Origin: Brachionus rotundiformis
Lineage: Eukaryota > Rotifera > Eurotatoria > Ploima > Brachionidae
Direction: 5' to 3'
DNA: 64,000 nucleotides
Assembly (NCBI GenBank): GCA_016802295.1
Contig: JAESIW010000180.1
Coordinates: forward strand, 4,075,975-4,139,974
Shown here: positions 11,618 through 24,820 of the stretch, one piece after another
Layout: every line of letters begins with the position of its first letter
How positions within the stretch are numbered: position 1 is the stretch's first letter
Made by a program: the position numbers and the translations under genes
The notes under the pieces: model-generated
Seen by the model: the letters and a program-made list of their open reading frames with translations, nothing else
Told to the model about the DNA's origin: nothing
The model's database searches: none

Positions 11618-11850
11618 ATATATTTATTTATTTGAAATATAATTTGGAGTTTAACTCCAGGGCGGTTTCGAGTGGCGTAGCCCTCTTTTCAGCCCTCTTT
11701 AAGAGTTTCCAATCCTAAATTAGCTAAACTTGCCTCATAATTCAAACTTCTTATCTGTGGAACAAGTTTTGTTGCTCGTCTTTGTACTTGTTCTAGTCGA
11801 AATATATCCTTTTTTAAATAAGGATTCCAAGCAGGCACACATTAAATACT
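11618..11850 (-). mobile_element. LINE remnant: reverse transcriptase C-terminus and 3' tail
   Basis: On the minus strand a frame at about 11845-11690 reads PAWNPYLKKDIFRLEQVQRR followed by ATKLV and LNYEASLANLGLETLKEG, the C-terminal block of CR1/Jockey-type reverse transcriptases. It breaks at a stop after LKEG and runs into a GC-richer tail (GAGGGCTACGCC, then CCCTGGAGT) ending in an ATAAATAAATATA-like repeat at about 11618-11640. The tail closely matches the one near 45767-45840 in the opposite orientation. Only the 3' end is present, as expected for 5'-truncated LINE copies. Confidence 0.85.
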
Positions 11851-12159
11851 ATTTTTCTATATAATCCTATTTTTTAATAAAAAAGGTACTAAATTATTTT
11901 ATTAATTATTTGAAATTAAACAAAAATGATTATTTGAAAAAATATTATCTCTTTAGACTCTTAATACTAATGAATAACAATTTTAGTTAAAAAAAAAACA
12001 AAATTAATAAAATAGAAATATATTTTTATTAAGAACCATATTATTAAAAAAGAAATATTATAATAAAGTAGAACAAAATTAGTAATAAAAATATAACTAT
12101 AATGTAATCATTATATAACAAAGAACCATATTTATTTTAATAGAAAAAGAAAATTAAAA
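11851..12159. other. Intergenic, no gene seen
   Basis: Almost pure A+T with repeated short ATA/AAT words; nothing supported. Confidence 0.5.
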
Positions 12160-12440
12160 ATTAAACTAACTTTTTTTGAGAAAACCATTCGGGCAAACGT
12201 TTCTTCATAAAAGCACTACATTTTGGACACTTTTTGTTGAATTGAATATGAATTTGGATAATTTCATTTGTTTTCTGCCTCTTTTCCCCTTTTTTCTTTT
12301 AAAATTTCAATAAAATTTCAATTCAAAAAAAATTTTTTTAAAATTTGTTTATATGGCAGTAGTTCAGCGTCATCAAGTGTTTGGTCTTCATGTTAGGGAA
12401 GAACACTCTCGTCATAGTTAATTTGAACATTGTTATCCAT
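12160..12440 (-). pseudogene. Broken short ORF, possibly transposon-derived
   Basis: Starting from an ATG at 12440, the minus strand reads MDNNVQINYDESVLP, hits a stop, then reopens as HEDQTLDDAELLPYKQILKK. After a run of A/T and a frame change, FNKKCPKCSAFMKKRLPEWF appears near 12230-12170. The CPKC pair and basic context look like part of a zinc-binding or DNA-binding module, but I cannot name a family. The stop and frame change suggest a decayed gene. A spliced gene was considered; no convincing splice pair restores one frame. It sits downstream of SYAP1 on the same strand. Confidence 0.35.
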
Positions 12441-12894
12441 TAATGAATATATGAAAATATAAAGATATTGAATGAAAAACAAAGTTAAGATTTTAATGGC
12501 AAAGTTTTTTAGTTTCAAAATTTAAATTAATTATACAAGTCGTAAATTAATTAGTATTTAATGAGATTAGTTCATCTTTTTTCATTTTTATTATCAATTG
12601 TTCACATAAGACAAGGAAAGAATAGCTTTAAACTTATTAATTAAGTTATCTATTTTTTTAGTTTTTTTAAATAAAAATATCGATTTTATTAATTTTATTT
12701 ACACATTAAATAATTATTTAGGAAGGATATAAACTAATCAATAGAACATGTGCAAAATTTTGGTAAATTTCCGTTTAAAAGGTGTTAAATAGAGAATTAA
12801 TTTTAACTTTGTGATCGAAATAATTATCTAAGGTTATATACAAAATACTAATAAAGCACATGTCCAAAAATTGTTTAAAATTTATTTTTGAATT
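12441..12894. other. Intergenic, SYAP1 3' flank
   Basis: A+T-rich; several AATAAA-like words on the minus strand. No gene seen. Confidence 0.45.
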
Positions 12895-14225
12895 TTACTG
12901 AATCATTTGATTAATTTCTTTTTCTAGCTCTTCTGCTGAAATACTGTCCAAGTCCTCGGCCAATTCTTTTTCCCAATCTTGCTCATCAATATCGACTTGA
13001 AAAAAAAAATAAATAAATAAAATCTAAACATTTACAAATTACCTTCCAATTTTTTGCTATCCAGTTTTAATTGCTTCAAGTCGTTCTTTATTTCGTCCTC
13101 ATTTATTCCATTCTGATCATATGAGTCACTAACAAACTCACTAGTTGAAACTGGCTCTTGGCTTTTTTTCACTTCACCCTTGTCCAAACTTTCTCTAGTT
13201 GTTTCTGTAAACAAAAATACTCAAATGCATTAAAAATACTTGTGGTCAAATTACCATCTAAAGACTCCAATTGAGTAGACTGTTTAATAAGAGATACTCG
13301 ATAGAAATAATTTCTCCAAAATGTTTCTTCATTAATTCTTAAAATGAATAAAATTTAAATAGAAATTAAATTTTCGGAATTTAGATAATGCACTTACTTT
13401 CCTGGCACAAGCTTGAACCTCATTTCTTTTAGATTAGGATCCTCTTCCAGTGTAGCCATGGCAATTGGAAGATAGATTTTAAAATCAAAATTAAAATCAA
13501 CTCCAACTGGAGGACTTCTCGTGAAATTGTGACTATCTGAAGAAAGGGCTAAAATTTGTTCCTTTAGCTTTTCTTCCTCATTGTAGCCGATCCACGGTGG
13601 TAAAGATGCGTCTGCTTGACGTTGTGCTATTTTTTTCTCATTAATAAACTTTTCATTTTCTTTATTAAACTCGCCGATTAAAGTCTTACAATTTTAAATT
13701 AGATTTGATAAAAAAAGTTATCTCATGTTTACTTTTTTTTCAATTGCATCTTTTAATTGAGAAGCAGTTTTGATAACATTATCCGAAGCATTTTTACTAA
13801 ACGAAAAAAGCATGTCTTGGAAAAAAAATGTTATACTCTAGGAATTTTAGATTACGGCAATAAATACTTCCTAAATTGCTAGTTGTAGTGCCCAAAAGCT
13901 CTGTCGTATTTCCCAAAAATTCTTTTGCCGAATTGCCAAGTTCTTTGGCAGTTTCAAGTGGATTAACAGAATTTTTATCCTCGTTTCCTTCATTTTCTTG
14001 GTTTTCTGTCTCCGAGGTTGTCTGTTCTTCCTTAACTATCTTCTCTTCAATTTTACTCTCCAATTTTACATCTTGGTTTGTTTCAGCAGAATTGCCAGTT
14101 TCTTCCTGTTCAGATGTTGCAGTTTTTTTTACAAAGATTTCAGGCATATTTATATTGGGCAAGTTAACAGGCGGAATCGTCTGTGGTAGATTGTTATTAA
14201 TCCAATTCGAGATTGAACCAAACAT
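12895..14225 (-). CDS. SYAP1: Synapse-associated protein 1 homologue (BSD domain)
   Basis: Six exons on the minus strand: 14225-13868, 13815-13733, 13684-13398, 13337-13255, 13204-13043, 12995-12895; 357 aa, close to the 352 of human SYAP1. SYAP1 is a cytosolic BSD-domain protein enriched at synapses and linked to Akt signalling and motor behaviour. The N-terminal third is an acidic, low-complexity linker. Exon 2 begins with the junction LGNMLFSFSKNASD, matching the conserved amphipathic region of SYAP1. Exon 3 has PPWIGYNEEEKLKEQILALS and PPVGVDFNFDF, and the BSD core continues into exon 4 with EETFWRNYFYRVSLIKQS. The C-terminus has the family block TSEFVSDSYD and ends DWEKELAEDLDS..EKEINQMIQ. 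Introns are about 47-60 nt. All phases agree. Confidence 0.95.
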
Positions 14226-15561
14226 TTTCTAAAATAATTTTTTATAAGTTTATTTTTTGAGTATTTTTCTTCTTCTGAAATCTTATTTAAATAAAGGCAA
14301 CAGTAAAAAAGACAGATAATAAATGAAAATATCGAGAAATAAGAGATGAAATCAAGCAGCATTATTTAAAACTGATGCAAATCGATAAAATAAGTCTGAA
14401 TAATAAAGGCATAAATACTTTGAATATATCGTCGCATTAATTTGCTCTTAAAATAAGAAATGGTTACAGTGCTTTATTTGATGAAAGAAAATTTCGCATA
14501 AAACTTATTAAATTATGAATTTTAGTTAAAATTCAAATCATAATTAATAAAATTTTCTAATACTAAATGCATTTTACCAGTTGCTAGTTTTCTTTTGAAA
14601 TTAAAATGAAATTCAAATTTTGTCTCTTTTTCGCATTTCTAATTCAGAAAATCAACTGTAAATTTTTAAACATTTTATTTCGTTTTTATTTCGTAGTAAA
14701 CTATTTATGATAAATGATAAAATAAATAAAAATAAAAAAATTCATTTTGATTTAAAATATCAAGAGACCATTAAAGCATACAGAGAAACTAAAAAATCAA
14801 ATGCTCTCACTAATTTTATAAAATAAAATTATCGTTCTTTTTTGACAATTGTTTATATTGATAATTTGATCTTTTTTTAAAAACAAAAATATAATTTAAT
14901 AAAATAATTTTTTTTGTTCTCAAGAGATATATCATAAATAATTTTTAAATAACCAAATAATATTTATGCAATGTTTAATAAGCTTTTTGCTTTAAGATTT
15001 AATAATTAAAGATAGTAAACCAGAAAAATACGATGAAAAAAAATCATAATTGAAAAATTGTCTATAATTGATTAATGTTAATTTTTTTAAAAGTCACTAA
15101 GCATAAATATATATATTCATGGTATACCATGAAATAGATAATAAGCGCAAGTATGTTGAAGACTTATAGTTATCATATCTTTTTAATTACCTTTTCAGTT
15201 TAATTTTCAAACAAATAGAAAGATCAAAATTTTTAATTAATTATCTAATTTTAATCAATTTTTTAGAAAAATATGCATTTATAAGACATTTAACATCATT
15301 GCTTATTAAAGATCATTCTACTGTGTAATAAAGTTATAAAATTGGTATTTTTAGAACAAAGTTAATTAGCTACAATTACAAATGATTAGGATTGACTTGA
15401 CTTGAATAAAAGCTTTTTTTTACAATGAATAAAATTAAAATTATAAGCTAACCATTCATATATGGCAGTCTTATGGACAAATATTACCAAAAAATAAAAA
15501 TAAACCAAATTGAAATAAATTTGCTGATTTTTTATTGAATCCAAATATAATTTTTGTTCTA
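14226..15561. other. Intergenic, no gene seen
   Basis: About 1.3 kb of A+T-rich DNA between SYAP1 and the first SLC16 gene, both transcribed leftward. It should hold the SYAP1 promoter and the 3' flank of the transporter; no coding or RNA pattern seen. Confidence 0.5.
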
Positions 15562-17222
15562 TTAAATTTTGTTTAATTCTAAAGATTTTGATTTTGTTTT
15601 TGTGTCACTCTTAATTGTTAGAATAGACACCATGGTGCTCAAAATAGCGGCTAATGCCAAAGATGAACCGCAAAAAACAAATGCATACAAATTACTCTTT
15701 AGCTTTTCGGACAGAAATCCTTAAAATTCCATAATTTAAAAATCAAAATGGAAAAGAAAATAATTTTACCAGCTATGAAGGGTCCAAAAATACAACTCAA
15801 TCCTCTGAACATGTTTAATATACCATTTGCATTAGCAAATGCTTCTGATCCAACTATATCAACCAGATATGGAGTTGTAAGACTATTTATTCCGGCAGCA
15901 GCCATTCCAAATATTGCAGTTGCTAATGCCTGTGAATAAAAATTTGTCAAATAAAAATAGGAATACATTGATCCAGATGCAAAAAAAATGCACACAGTAT
16001 TCATATGAATGGGTCTTATTATTTTTCGGTCGGATATTATACCAAAAATTATTCGCATTGGAATGTTAACTATTCCAATAATGCTTATTAACCAAGCAAA
16101 TTGAGCAATTTTTAGAGTTTTGGCTCGTATTGGTATATAAATGAATGGAATAAAATAGACAAAGAAAATTAGAAAATTTGACAAAGTAATCAAAAGAAAA
16201 GAAAAATTAAGCTTCAGAATCTTGAAATTGGTCATTTCTGTAAAAACACTTTTCACCACACTAGTCTCCTTTTTTTCCTCTTCATTTGCATCAATCACTT
16301 CACTTTAAGATGCAATGATGATTTCTTTATTTTTATATTTAAAATTTTTTTTAAAATTTACTCTAAATCTTCATTTTGGCGAACTTTTTTATAATAATGT
16401 TCAACTGGTCTTAGCAATGCACCTAGAAATGTGCATAAAAAAATTGTGCCACCTAATATAAGCATAGTGTTTTGCCATTTAAAATTTTCTATTAAAAATT
16501 CAGTGAGCGGTGCAAAGGCAAAATTTCCCAAACCTTTTAGTCATTTTAAACAAATTCAATCTCAATAAGTTAATTAATTACCGCTTCCCGACATGGTTAG
16601 ACCATTTGCAAGACCAAGCTTTTTGTCAAAATAGTCAACTAAGATTATAAAATTGGTCAAATATGCACAGCCAAATGATATTCCTAGCCAAACAAAAAAA
16701 TAAAAGAAAAAAATTTAGACAATTTAAATTTACCTCCAATAATGCCAAACGAAAACTTCATAAGGTAAATGGATGGAAAGTATGGTGAAATAAAATACAT
16801 CAAGCTAAATATCAAGGAGCCTGTCATAATAACTGGACGACACCCGAACTGTTTCGCTAAAGCCGCCGATACTGGGCCTCAATATTAATTTAGTCAAGCA
16901 ATTTAATTAATTTTATTAAAAATATGATACCACTTAGGAAAAGAAAGCCCGTATTTAAACTTGGTATTAAGTTGGCAACTTCTTGTGTTGCATTATAATG
17001 ATTCTTGATCTCGTCCAAGACTATTCCAAAAGAATACATGCATCCATCTAGTATAAAGCTGATTGACTTTAATTTAGGCTTAATTTAAGAGGTTAATTTA
17101 ATTTTCAAAAATCTCACAAACGCCACAAAAAGAATAACCCATCCATACCCACCATCTGGTTTATTGATCTTTTTTTTGTCCATGTCAAGCTCTATGCTCT
17201 CGTTTTTTACTTCATTAGACAT
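15562..17222 (-). CDS. SLC16-family transporter, array copy A
   Basis: Seven minus-strand exons: 17222-17118, 17066-16931, 16877-16734, 16683-16582, 16533-16362, 16302-15770, 15719-15562; 449 aa with about 12 membrane helices. The SLC16 (MCT) signature PDGGYGWVILFVAF opens helix 1. Other family blocks are SGPVSAALAKQFGCRPV, DYFDKKLGLANGLTMSGSG and GALLRP before the central loop, then the C-half starting TNFKILKLNFSFLLITLSNF. The helix-8 site holding Asp302/Arg306 in mammalian MCT1 reads VNIPMR here: the Arg is kept and the Asp is Asn. The MCT1 Lys38 position appears to be Gly. Proton-lactate transport of the MCT1 kind is therefore doubtful; orphan SLC16 members such as A12 or A14 are better analogies. 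Substrate unknown. It shares intron positions with copy B. Confidence 0.92.
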
Positions 17223-17792
17223 TATTTTACCAATTTATATGGTACGCTCTAAGCTAGAAATATTCAAAAAATGCAAACAAATCACTCATTATATGAGGTA
17301 ATTGAAAGAAATTCATTCAACATTTTTTGAAATTTATAAAGTATTGTTTTTTTATTTCTAATTTTAATATAAATAATAAAATAAAAACTAAAGGATATTG
17401 TTGAAACGAAATTAAATCATTTAAGACAAAAAAAAACTCTTTTATAAAGATTTCTTAAGCTTTTTTATTTATATAAAAATTTGATGTTTGAATTTTTTTG
17501 ATTTTTTAATTCATTTTGTCAAAAACATGAAAATCTAATTTCAAAGAAAGCTAGTTCGTAATCCGAATTGATAAAATTGACAGTAAAGCTTGTTAAAAAA
17601 TTTATTTAATTTTATGAAGATTGTGTGTACATTAAAAGCTTTTAGGGAAGTTAAATTCCTGGTAAATACCCAAGCTTTTTGGTTGAATTAACGTAACAGC
17701 AATAAAAAAATCAAAAAATCGATAAAAATTTTATAATAATTTTAAAAAATATTTGATCATAATTTTTATTGATAAAATTTAATTGTGTAAAT
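17223..17792. other. Spacer between SLC16 copies A and B
   Basis: A+T-rich spacer of 570 nt; the upstream region of copy A and the 3' flank of copy B. No separate feature seen. Confidence 0.5.
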
Positions 17793-19386
17793 TCAGACTC
17801 TAGTACTTATTTTGGGTGTATTTTTCTTTTTAGGTGACATAAAAAAACCAGCAAATAGACTTAAAATCATTGCTATCAAAAATGAACATCCTGCAAAAAC
17901 AAATGAATAAAATATTGAATTAAGTCTCTCGGAAAGTGTGCCTATATCAATTTTTAGATCCAAAATTTATGTTGATTAAATATGTTACCTGCCAGAAAGG
18001 GACCTAGAATTGCCCCAAATCCTCTCATTGTATTCAGTATGCCATTGGCATTGCGAAATTTATTCGAGCCTACGATCTCGACTAAATAAGGAGTAGACAA
18101 ACTATGGACTCCAGCCATTGGTATTGCAAACACAAAGCCAAAGCCAATTTGAAGTGCCAATGTTTTCAATTCAAAGTATGTAAAGAGACAAATAACTGCA
18201 ATTAGAAGACAAATTGTGTTCATGTGAACCGGTTTCATAACTTTTTTATCACAAAATATTCCCAAAATTAACCGATTGGGGATATTTGCCAAGCCAGCTA
18301 TGCTGATGACCCAAGCATAGTCGTGAATGTCCAATTCTTGGGCTCTTATTGGAATGTAAATAAATGGAATATAGTAGGCAGTAAAAACAAAAAAACCTGA
18401 CAAAACAATCAATGAAAATGCCAAATTTTCTTTCAAAAGATTAAAATTAGTTATTTCTTTTAGGATCCGAATAAAAATATTCGACCTCTTTTTATGAATA
18501 TTTTCTTTGCAGCTACCATCAAGTTGTACCATTTCTGCATTTCTTTAAATTCAAAAATAAATTTTATATATAAAATTGATTTCATTACTGTGTTTTATTT
18601 GAATTTTTTTTTTTGTAATAGGAAATAGGTGTTAGGAACGCAGAAAAAAACACTATGGCTAATATTATTGAGCCATTTATGCAAAGAACTTGATTCCAAG
18701 CAAAGTTTTTGGTCAAAAATTTTGTCAATGGAGCAATGGCAAACGCTCCAAAACCTAGAATCAATTAAATAGGAACTTAAAGTTTAGGTATTTTACCTGA
18801 TGAAGCCATCATAATGCCATTGGCTATTCCTAATTTTTTATCAAAGTAGTCAACTAAAATAATTACACTTGTTAAATAAATGCAGCCATAAGCAATGCCG
18901 CCAATTATGCCAAATATGATTATGATCATATAAAAAGAAGACATAAAAGCACTAATAAAGAATGTTGATGCATAAATTAAAGATGAAATGATCATTACTT
19001 TTCGACACCCAAACTCTTTTGCCAGAGCAGACGATAAAGATCCTAGTTTTGAATTATTTTATTTAGATTTCATAATTAAAAAGTCGAATTTACCACTAGC
19101 AAATAGGAGACCAGTGTTGAAACTCTGTAACAAATTAGCCACATCTTGGGTTACTTCAAAATGATCTTTAAGCATTTTGAGAATGATACCAAATGAGTAC
19201 ATGCAACCAATTAGTATGAAATTTGTCAGCTTATTATAAATTTAATTTTCGATTTAATTTTTATTGAAATTTAAATACTGAAATACACAAGAGTATGACC
19301 CATCCGTAGCCTCCGTTTGGTTTTTGAAAATTTTTATCATCTATTTCATGGTCTTTTGTCTTTTGATCATCAATTGATTCAGACAT
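17793..19386 (-). CDS. SLC16-family transporter, array copy B
   Basis: Six minus-strand exons: 19386-19279, 19229-19094, 19042-18797, 18754-18589, 18542-17989, 17941-17793; 452 aa. Helix 1 carries PNGGYGWVILLCIS, so the usual acidic residue of the DG motif is Asn, an unusual change in the family signature. Further blocks are GSLSSALAKEFGCRKV, VDYFDKKLGIANGIMM, TNFNLLKENLAFSLIVLSGF, LANIPNRLILGIFCDK and AGVHSLSTPYLVEIVGS. The helix-8 Asp of MCT1 is again Asn with the Arg kept. Exon 3 (246 nt) corresponds to exons 3 and 4 of copy A fused, so one intron has been lost. The other junctions match copy A exactly, including the phase-2 junction in the central loop. Substrate unknown. Confidence 0.92.
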
Positions 19387-20829
19387 TTGAATATTAAATT
19401 TTGTTTTTAACTAATTTAATTATTTTGTTTAAGGATATATTAAAAGCACTTAGTTTTTTTTTCAATTTTATTATTCTTGTTAGTATTCATATAAAAATTA
19501 GTTATTCATTGAAGCGAATTGATTGTTTTTGATTAAGATAAATAATGTATTTTCAATACCTAATATCATTTTATAAGTTTGGTTTTTTTTTATTTTAAAT
19601 TTTGGATATATTAAATTCAAGCATTTAGTAAAGAATTTTGATTTTTGTCAATAGAAAAATGTTATAATGTTTTTTAAATATATCAAACCATGTTAGAAAT
19701 TACAACTCACACTCTTTTTCAATTCTAATGGTATGCATATTTCTCGAAAAGATTTACATTTAAAAACTAAAAAATACTAAAACCAAGGTAAAAAAAACGT
19801 TCTCGTTAAATTTATTATTCTTTCCAAAAAATATATTCTTTCCGGTTTAAAATTTAATAATTTAATTTTAAAATTCAATTGATTTTTAAAGAAATTTATT
19901 TTTTAATTACGATAATTTTTTATTAAAAAAAGAGATGGTAAAAATTGGTATTATGTCCCAAATTATTGGATTTTGAAAGCAAACTCATATGAAATGAGTG
20001 CATAGAAATGATTTATCAAAAAAAGAATTATGTTTTAAAAATAAGATAATTTTTTAAAGTAAATTAAAATTTTTTTGTAAGTCAAGATTTAATAGAATAC
20101 AATTTTTTTAATAAAACCTAAGATAAAACACGAAAACCATAGAGTTTTTAAATTTTTACATTATGAATATATTTCATGGTAAAATTTAATTTAATTATTT
20201 CAATATTTAGATAAATATTTATCATTTCTTACTTTTTATCTTTACTAAAATAGAATTAAAAAATTTCTAAATTTGCTAAGAAATAAATTTCTTAGATAAA
20301 TATGTCTTTCAAACATTCAGTTTAATGGTAAAATGAATGCATAACATAAACTTTCTTGTATTCGTAAATAAAATAGTTGAGGCCGTAAAAATAAATATTT
20401 TGCATAATTTTTATTTTAAATTATTTTTTCTTAAATTTATAGTATCTCTAATTTGATGTCTCGGTTTAGTAAAAAAAAACTCTTTTGTCTTTTATTTTAG
20501 GAACTATAAAATAGATTCAATGATCACGGAGCAAATGAAAATGTTTGATTACTAGTAAAAATTAAAAGACATATGTTAATTTTAAAAACATGTAAAATAA
20601 AAATTTGAATGATATTTTAAAAACAATATAACGACAATTAATTGTTGTCATTTTGGTGAAATCTACCAATTTCCATCTATCATTTTATTTCTATTGAAAT
20701 AATTTAATTTTCCAAAAAAAAAAATGAATGGTATAATTTTAGATTTTCTTCGAGTAATTAAACAACTGATTAATTATTATAAGAGAAAATACTGTTTTAA
20801 ATAAAATTTTATTAAAAAATTTTTTGATT
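19387..20829. other. Spacer between SLC16 copies B and C
   Basis: About 1.4 kb, A+T-rich. It contains the upstream region of copy B. I see no gene, RNA or clear repeat. Confidence 0.5.
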
Positions 20830-23139
20830 TTAAATTTCGTCAGTATTGGTCGCTTTATAATTTGCAGTCTTGAAAAGCCCCAATTTAGTGCCAAAGCTTA
20901 CAAGGGCAGCAAATATAAGTCCAATGGAGAACATTATTGACGAGTAAAAAAATGCGGCAATCACACTAAATCTTTCTGATATCATTCCGCCTAAAAACGG
21001 GCCTAAAAAGCATCCAACTCCTCTGAATAAATTTATAATTCCCATAGCATTAGAAAAATTCTCCATACCAACTATATCTTTGAGATAAGGTGTAGTAATG
21101 CAATTAATACCGCCTTAATTAAATTTGTAATAAATTCTGAGTTGGAATTTGAAAAAAAATTTATTACCTATTCCTGTGCCAAAGAGGACTGCAAATACCA
21201 ATTGAAGAGTATAAGTATTCATCAAAAAATATGACCATAAAGATCCACATGCCAAAATAATGCATAGTGTATTCAAATTTATTGGAGATAAAAATCTAAT
21301 ATCAGCCAAAAAGCCGAAACCAAGTCTTGACGGAATGTTTACCAGACCTTTTTTATATAAATGAATTATGATTTTAATATTGAAATATGGTTTGTATACC
21401 GATCAGTCCTAGAATGAACGACGAATCAGGAATATCAAGTTGTTTGGCTCTTATTGGAATAAACAAAAATGGAATAAAATAGCCAGAAAAAATGAAAAAA
21501 TTTGACAAAGTAATAAGAAGAAGACCGACATTTTTTTTTAACAAACTAACATTTCCCATTTCTTTTATAATATTAATAATCATATTTCCATCACCATTTT
21601 TTTTGCTCAAATTTCGAACCTCATTTAAACTGAGAACACTACCACTGAATGTATGGACTTCTTCAACAGGATTTTCTTCATAAGATCTAAATTATTCTTT
21701 TTATTGACCGATTAAATTAGAAAAACTTAAATCAACTTTGGTTTAGGCTTAGTTGGCACTGGTCTCAAAAATGCCCCCAATAGACAACATTGAAGAATTA
21801 TTGATCCAAGAATGATTAGAGTTTCTTTCCAACCGAACGCTTCCACTAATATTTGAGAAAATTTGGCAAATGCATACGCACCAACACCTTTTTATTTCAC
21901 TATTTAAATTAAAAATCTTGATTCATTTAGCTTTGGATATTTACCACTGCCAGCCATTGTAACTCCTGTGGCAACACCTTGTAACTTGTCAAAATATTGA
22001 GCTATTATAATCAGGGATGAAATATAGGTACATCCGGTTGAAACTCCTTTTAAAAAAGACTTTATTTTATAACTTATGAATGAATATGCTCCAATTAATT
22101 ATTTTCAATTAGAAATAAATAAAAATTTAATATTTGTATAAATTTAAAATGAATAAGATTAAATAGAATAAAAATCAAACCTCCAATTACTCCATAGCTT
22201 ATCATGACCAAGTAAATTGATGGTGAATAGGCAGAGACTACGTAGCAAAGGGCAGTAACAACAGCACCGCCCATAACTACTGGTCTAATACCAAGTTGAT
22301 TTGTTAGGCCAGCAACAATAGGTCCTTTTGGATCGAAATTAAAAATTTATAAATCTAATTAAGAATAAATACCGCTACAAAATAAAAAGCCCGTGTTCAA
22401 ACTACTTAAAAGATTTATTTTTTCTTGAGTTTCCTTGAAATTATCCTTGATGTCGGGTAGAATTATGCCAAATGAATACATACATCCATCAATTATAAAA
22501 CCAATAAACTAAAACTAATTTAGAACTGATCCTTGAACTTTCAGTTTATCTTACAAAACTTGCGACCAAAACAATCCAACCATAGCCGCCATCGGGAGGA
22601 TCAGGCACTCTTTCTTCTTTAGAACTCTTCCCCGACATTTCTTTAAGGTAAAAAAAAAGTTTATTATTTTTGAGAAAAAAATTTTTGCTTTTAAAAGAGT
22701 TAAATTAGTAAAGATAATTAAAGCCTAGGGTTTACACTAAGTCTTAGCTTTAAAAAATATCATCAACTTAAGAAGTGTGTTGGGTTTTTGAAAATCAAAG
22801 TTTTTTGATTATCAAAAATTTTAACACTAATGCTAATTTGCTTATCTTTTTAGCTAATATTACCTTAAAATGCAAATTTCATATGATCTTGCAATCGTTT
22901 GTTCAAAATAAAGTATAGTGAATAGAATACGAGTTGACGCTAAAATTTTTATTTTACCCTTTTGATAAGATAATACGAAGATTTCCAAAATTTTTAAACT
23001 GCTTTAATACTCAAGTAATTACTTAAACAATTTATGAGCTAGAATTGTTTGTTGGTTATTTTTTTGCTATTTAGTTGATTCTAAAACAAAGAAACTTACG
23101 CATTTTTCGTTGATTGCGATCGTTTTCATTTGAGTCCAT
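20830..23139 (-). CDS. SLC16-family transporter, array copy C
   Basis: Nine minus-strand exons: 23139-23100, 22640-22555, 22508-22373, 22324-22181, 22046-21945, 21887-21737, 21686-21400, 21347-21168, 21113-20830; 469 aa. The first exon encodes MDSNENDRNQRKM and joins in phase to MSGKSSKEE across a 459-nt intron; the inner ATG at 22638 could also start a 455-aa form. Helix 1 has PPDGGYGWIVLVASF. Other blocks are GPIVAGLTNQLGIRPV, YISSLIIIAQYFDK, VTMAGSGVGAYAF, GAFLRP, LVNIPSRLGFGFLADIRF and GINCITTPYLKDIVG. The helix-8 Asp is Asn. Junction 21887-21737 to 21686 uses the donor GTTGAT, the only phase-compatible choice. The intron splitting GIG from GIN is shared only with copy D. Substrate unknown. 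Confidence 0.9.
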
Positions 23140-24820
23140 TTTAATCAACCCAAGAAACTCAATCTTAAATAGATATACCTGAAAAAACTTTGTATTTTGC
23201 TCTTTAATACAGATACAAAATCATATATAGAATCTTTCATTTTATACATTTTTCTTATCTTTTCTTGCTGATGATTTAATTTAATTTAATTAAAAAAATA
23301 TAAAATATCCTTATGTTAACACTCAGTGATGCAATTTTTGTTTTTATTAAGGCAATATTATCAGGCTAGCAAAAATATTTTTTTTAAATTAAAAATATAA
23401 AACAATTTTTGATAAACTTGATATTATTAAAACCAAAAAGAGCAGAATTTCTAAATAGAAAACAATTGAGACTTGTTTCAAAAGAAAAAATAATTCCAAT
23501 CTTGATCATTCCTATCCTAGTTATTTGGAAAAACTGTAGTTTTTTTCCATAAGATATCCAAGTCAGTTAGGTTAAAGTTTATTTTGGGAAAACATAGATA
23601 AGCTCCTGTCATGCAAGCAAAATTCTACCATACTCAAATTTACCAGTTTTAAAATCTAATCAATTAAAATTGAAGACATCATATTTTGGCAAAATGGCGA
23701 AATAAATTTTCAAACTTGAAGGCATGTAAAATGCTGAGATTTTTAGAAAAATTTTATCTGGCTTAATTTTAGATAGTTTTTTCTTCATTTGCTTTTTAAA
23801 CTAGAAAACTCAATTTTAGCTTCAATTAATAACTAGTTCTCAAAAAAAAATGTCTAAAACAAAGTTGCTCGGATCCGTTTTTTTTTCTAGTTTTTGTTTG
23901 CTTTTTTCATTTTAATAAATTTTTCATTTATAAAAAAATTTTTAATTTTTTATTTAATTTAAACAAATTAAAAAATTAGGGCTAAAAATAATTTTTATTT
24001 AAATTTTTTTTAAGTGAATATTAAAACGAATCACCTGATTACATAAATTATTCTCTAATTTTCTGTTTACACTAAAAATTATGAAAATATTTAAAAATTT
24101 TTCCGACTTGGGGTGTCACTGAACTAAAACACTAAAGATAAAGCACTCTCAAATCAAAATAAAAACTTATTTGCCGAAACGTTCACCTATCTAAGAACCA
24201 AGTATTTATTGTGGATAATTTAAAGTTGTACAAAAATTTACTTCAACTATGTTTTTTTAGGATCATATGATTAAATCATGCAGAAAGGTATTTGCGAAGG
24301 AATATGAAGCGTCAAGAAATAAACTGATTATCTATTTTTTAGAAAACAAAAAAAATATTTTCTTAAGACTTTATTAAGTGTTTTAAAAAAAAAGAAATAT
24401 TTAACTAAAAAGGAAGAAGTTAATTTTAATTTAAAATTAATTCGAGCTTTTGCTGAAAACTCAAACACCTATTTTAAATTTAAGGTGCCAAAACCTCTCG
24501 AAACGAGTCCTCAAGCTAAAAAAAAACACTGTCTTTGCTTTTCCCATAATTTCACTTTTTTCAAAAAAAATTTTTTATCCTTTAAAAATTAAAAAAAAAA
24601 AGATTATCTTTACAGTATGGAAATTATTTTTTGCTATAAAGAAAAACCATCACATTTAGCTTTCAGATTTTACCGAATCTCAAAGTTTCAGCACCCGAAA
24701 TAAAGTAAAAAACTAGTTAAGCATATGTATGGAAATAAATATTTAACTAAAATAATAAGATGTTAAATAAAATAATATTAAAACAAGTAACACATTTTAT
24801 GACTTGGTCTTTTCACAAAA
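23140..24820. other. Spacer between SLC16 copies C and D
   Basis: About 1.7 kb, A+T-rich, with long A or T runs. A + strand open stretch at 24450-24659 is lysine/phenylalanine-rich, starts from a non-ATG codon and looks like chance. No gene seen. Confidence 0.5.

Noticed and set aside
13876..14232. 118-codon + strand ORF
   Set aside because: Antisense to the low-complexity N-terminus of SYAP1; Ser/Phe-rich shadow.
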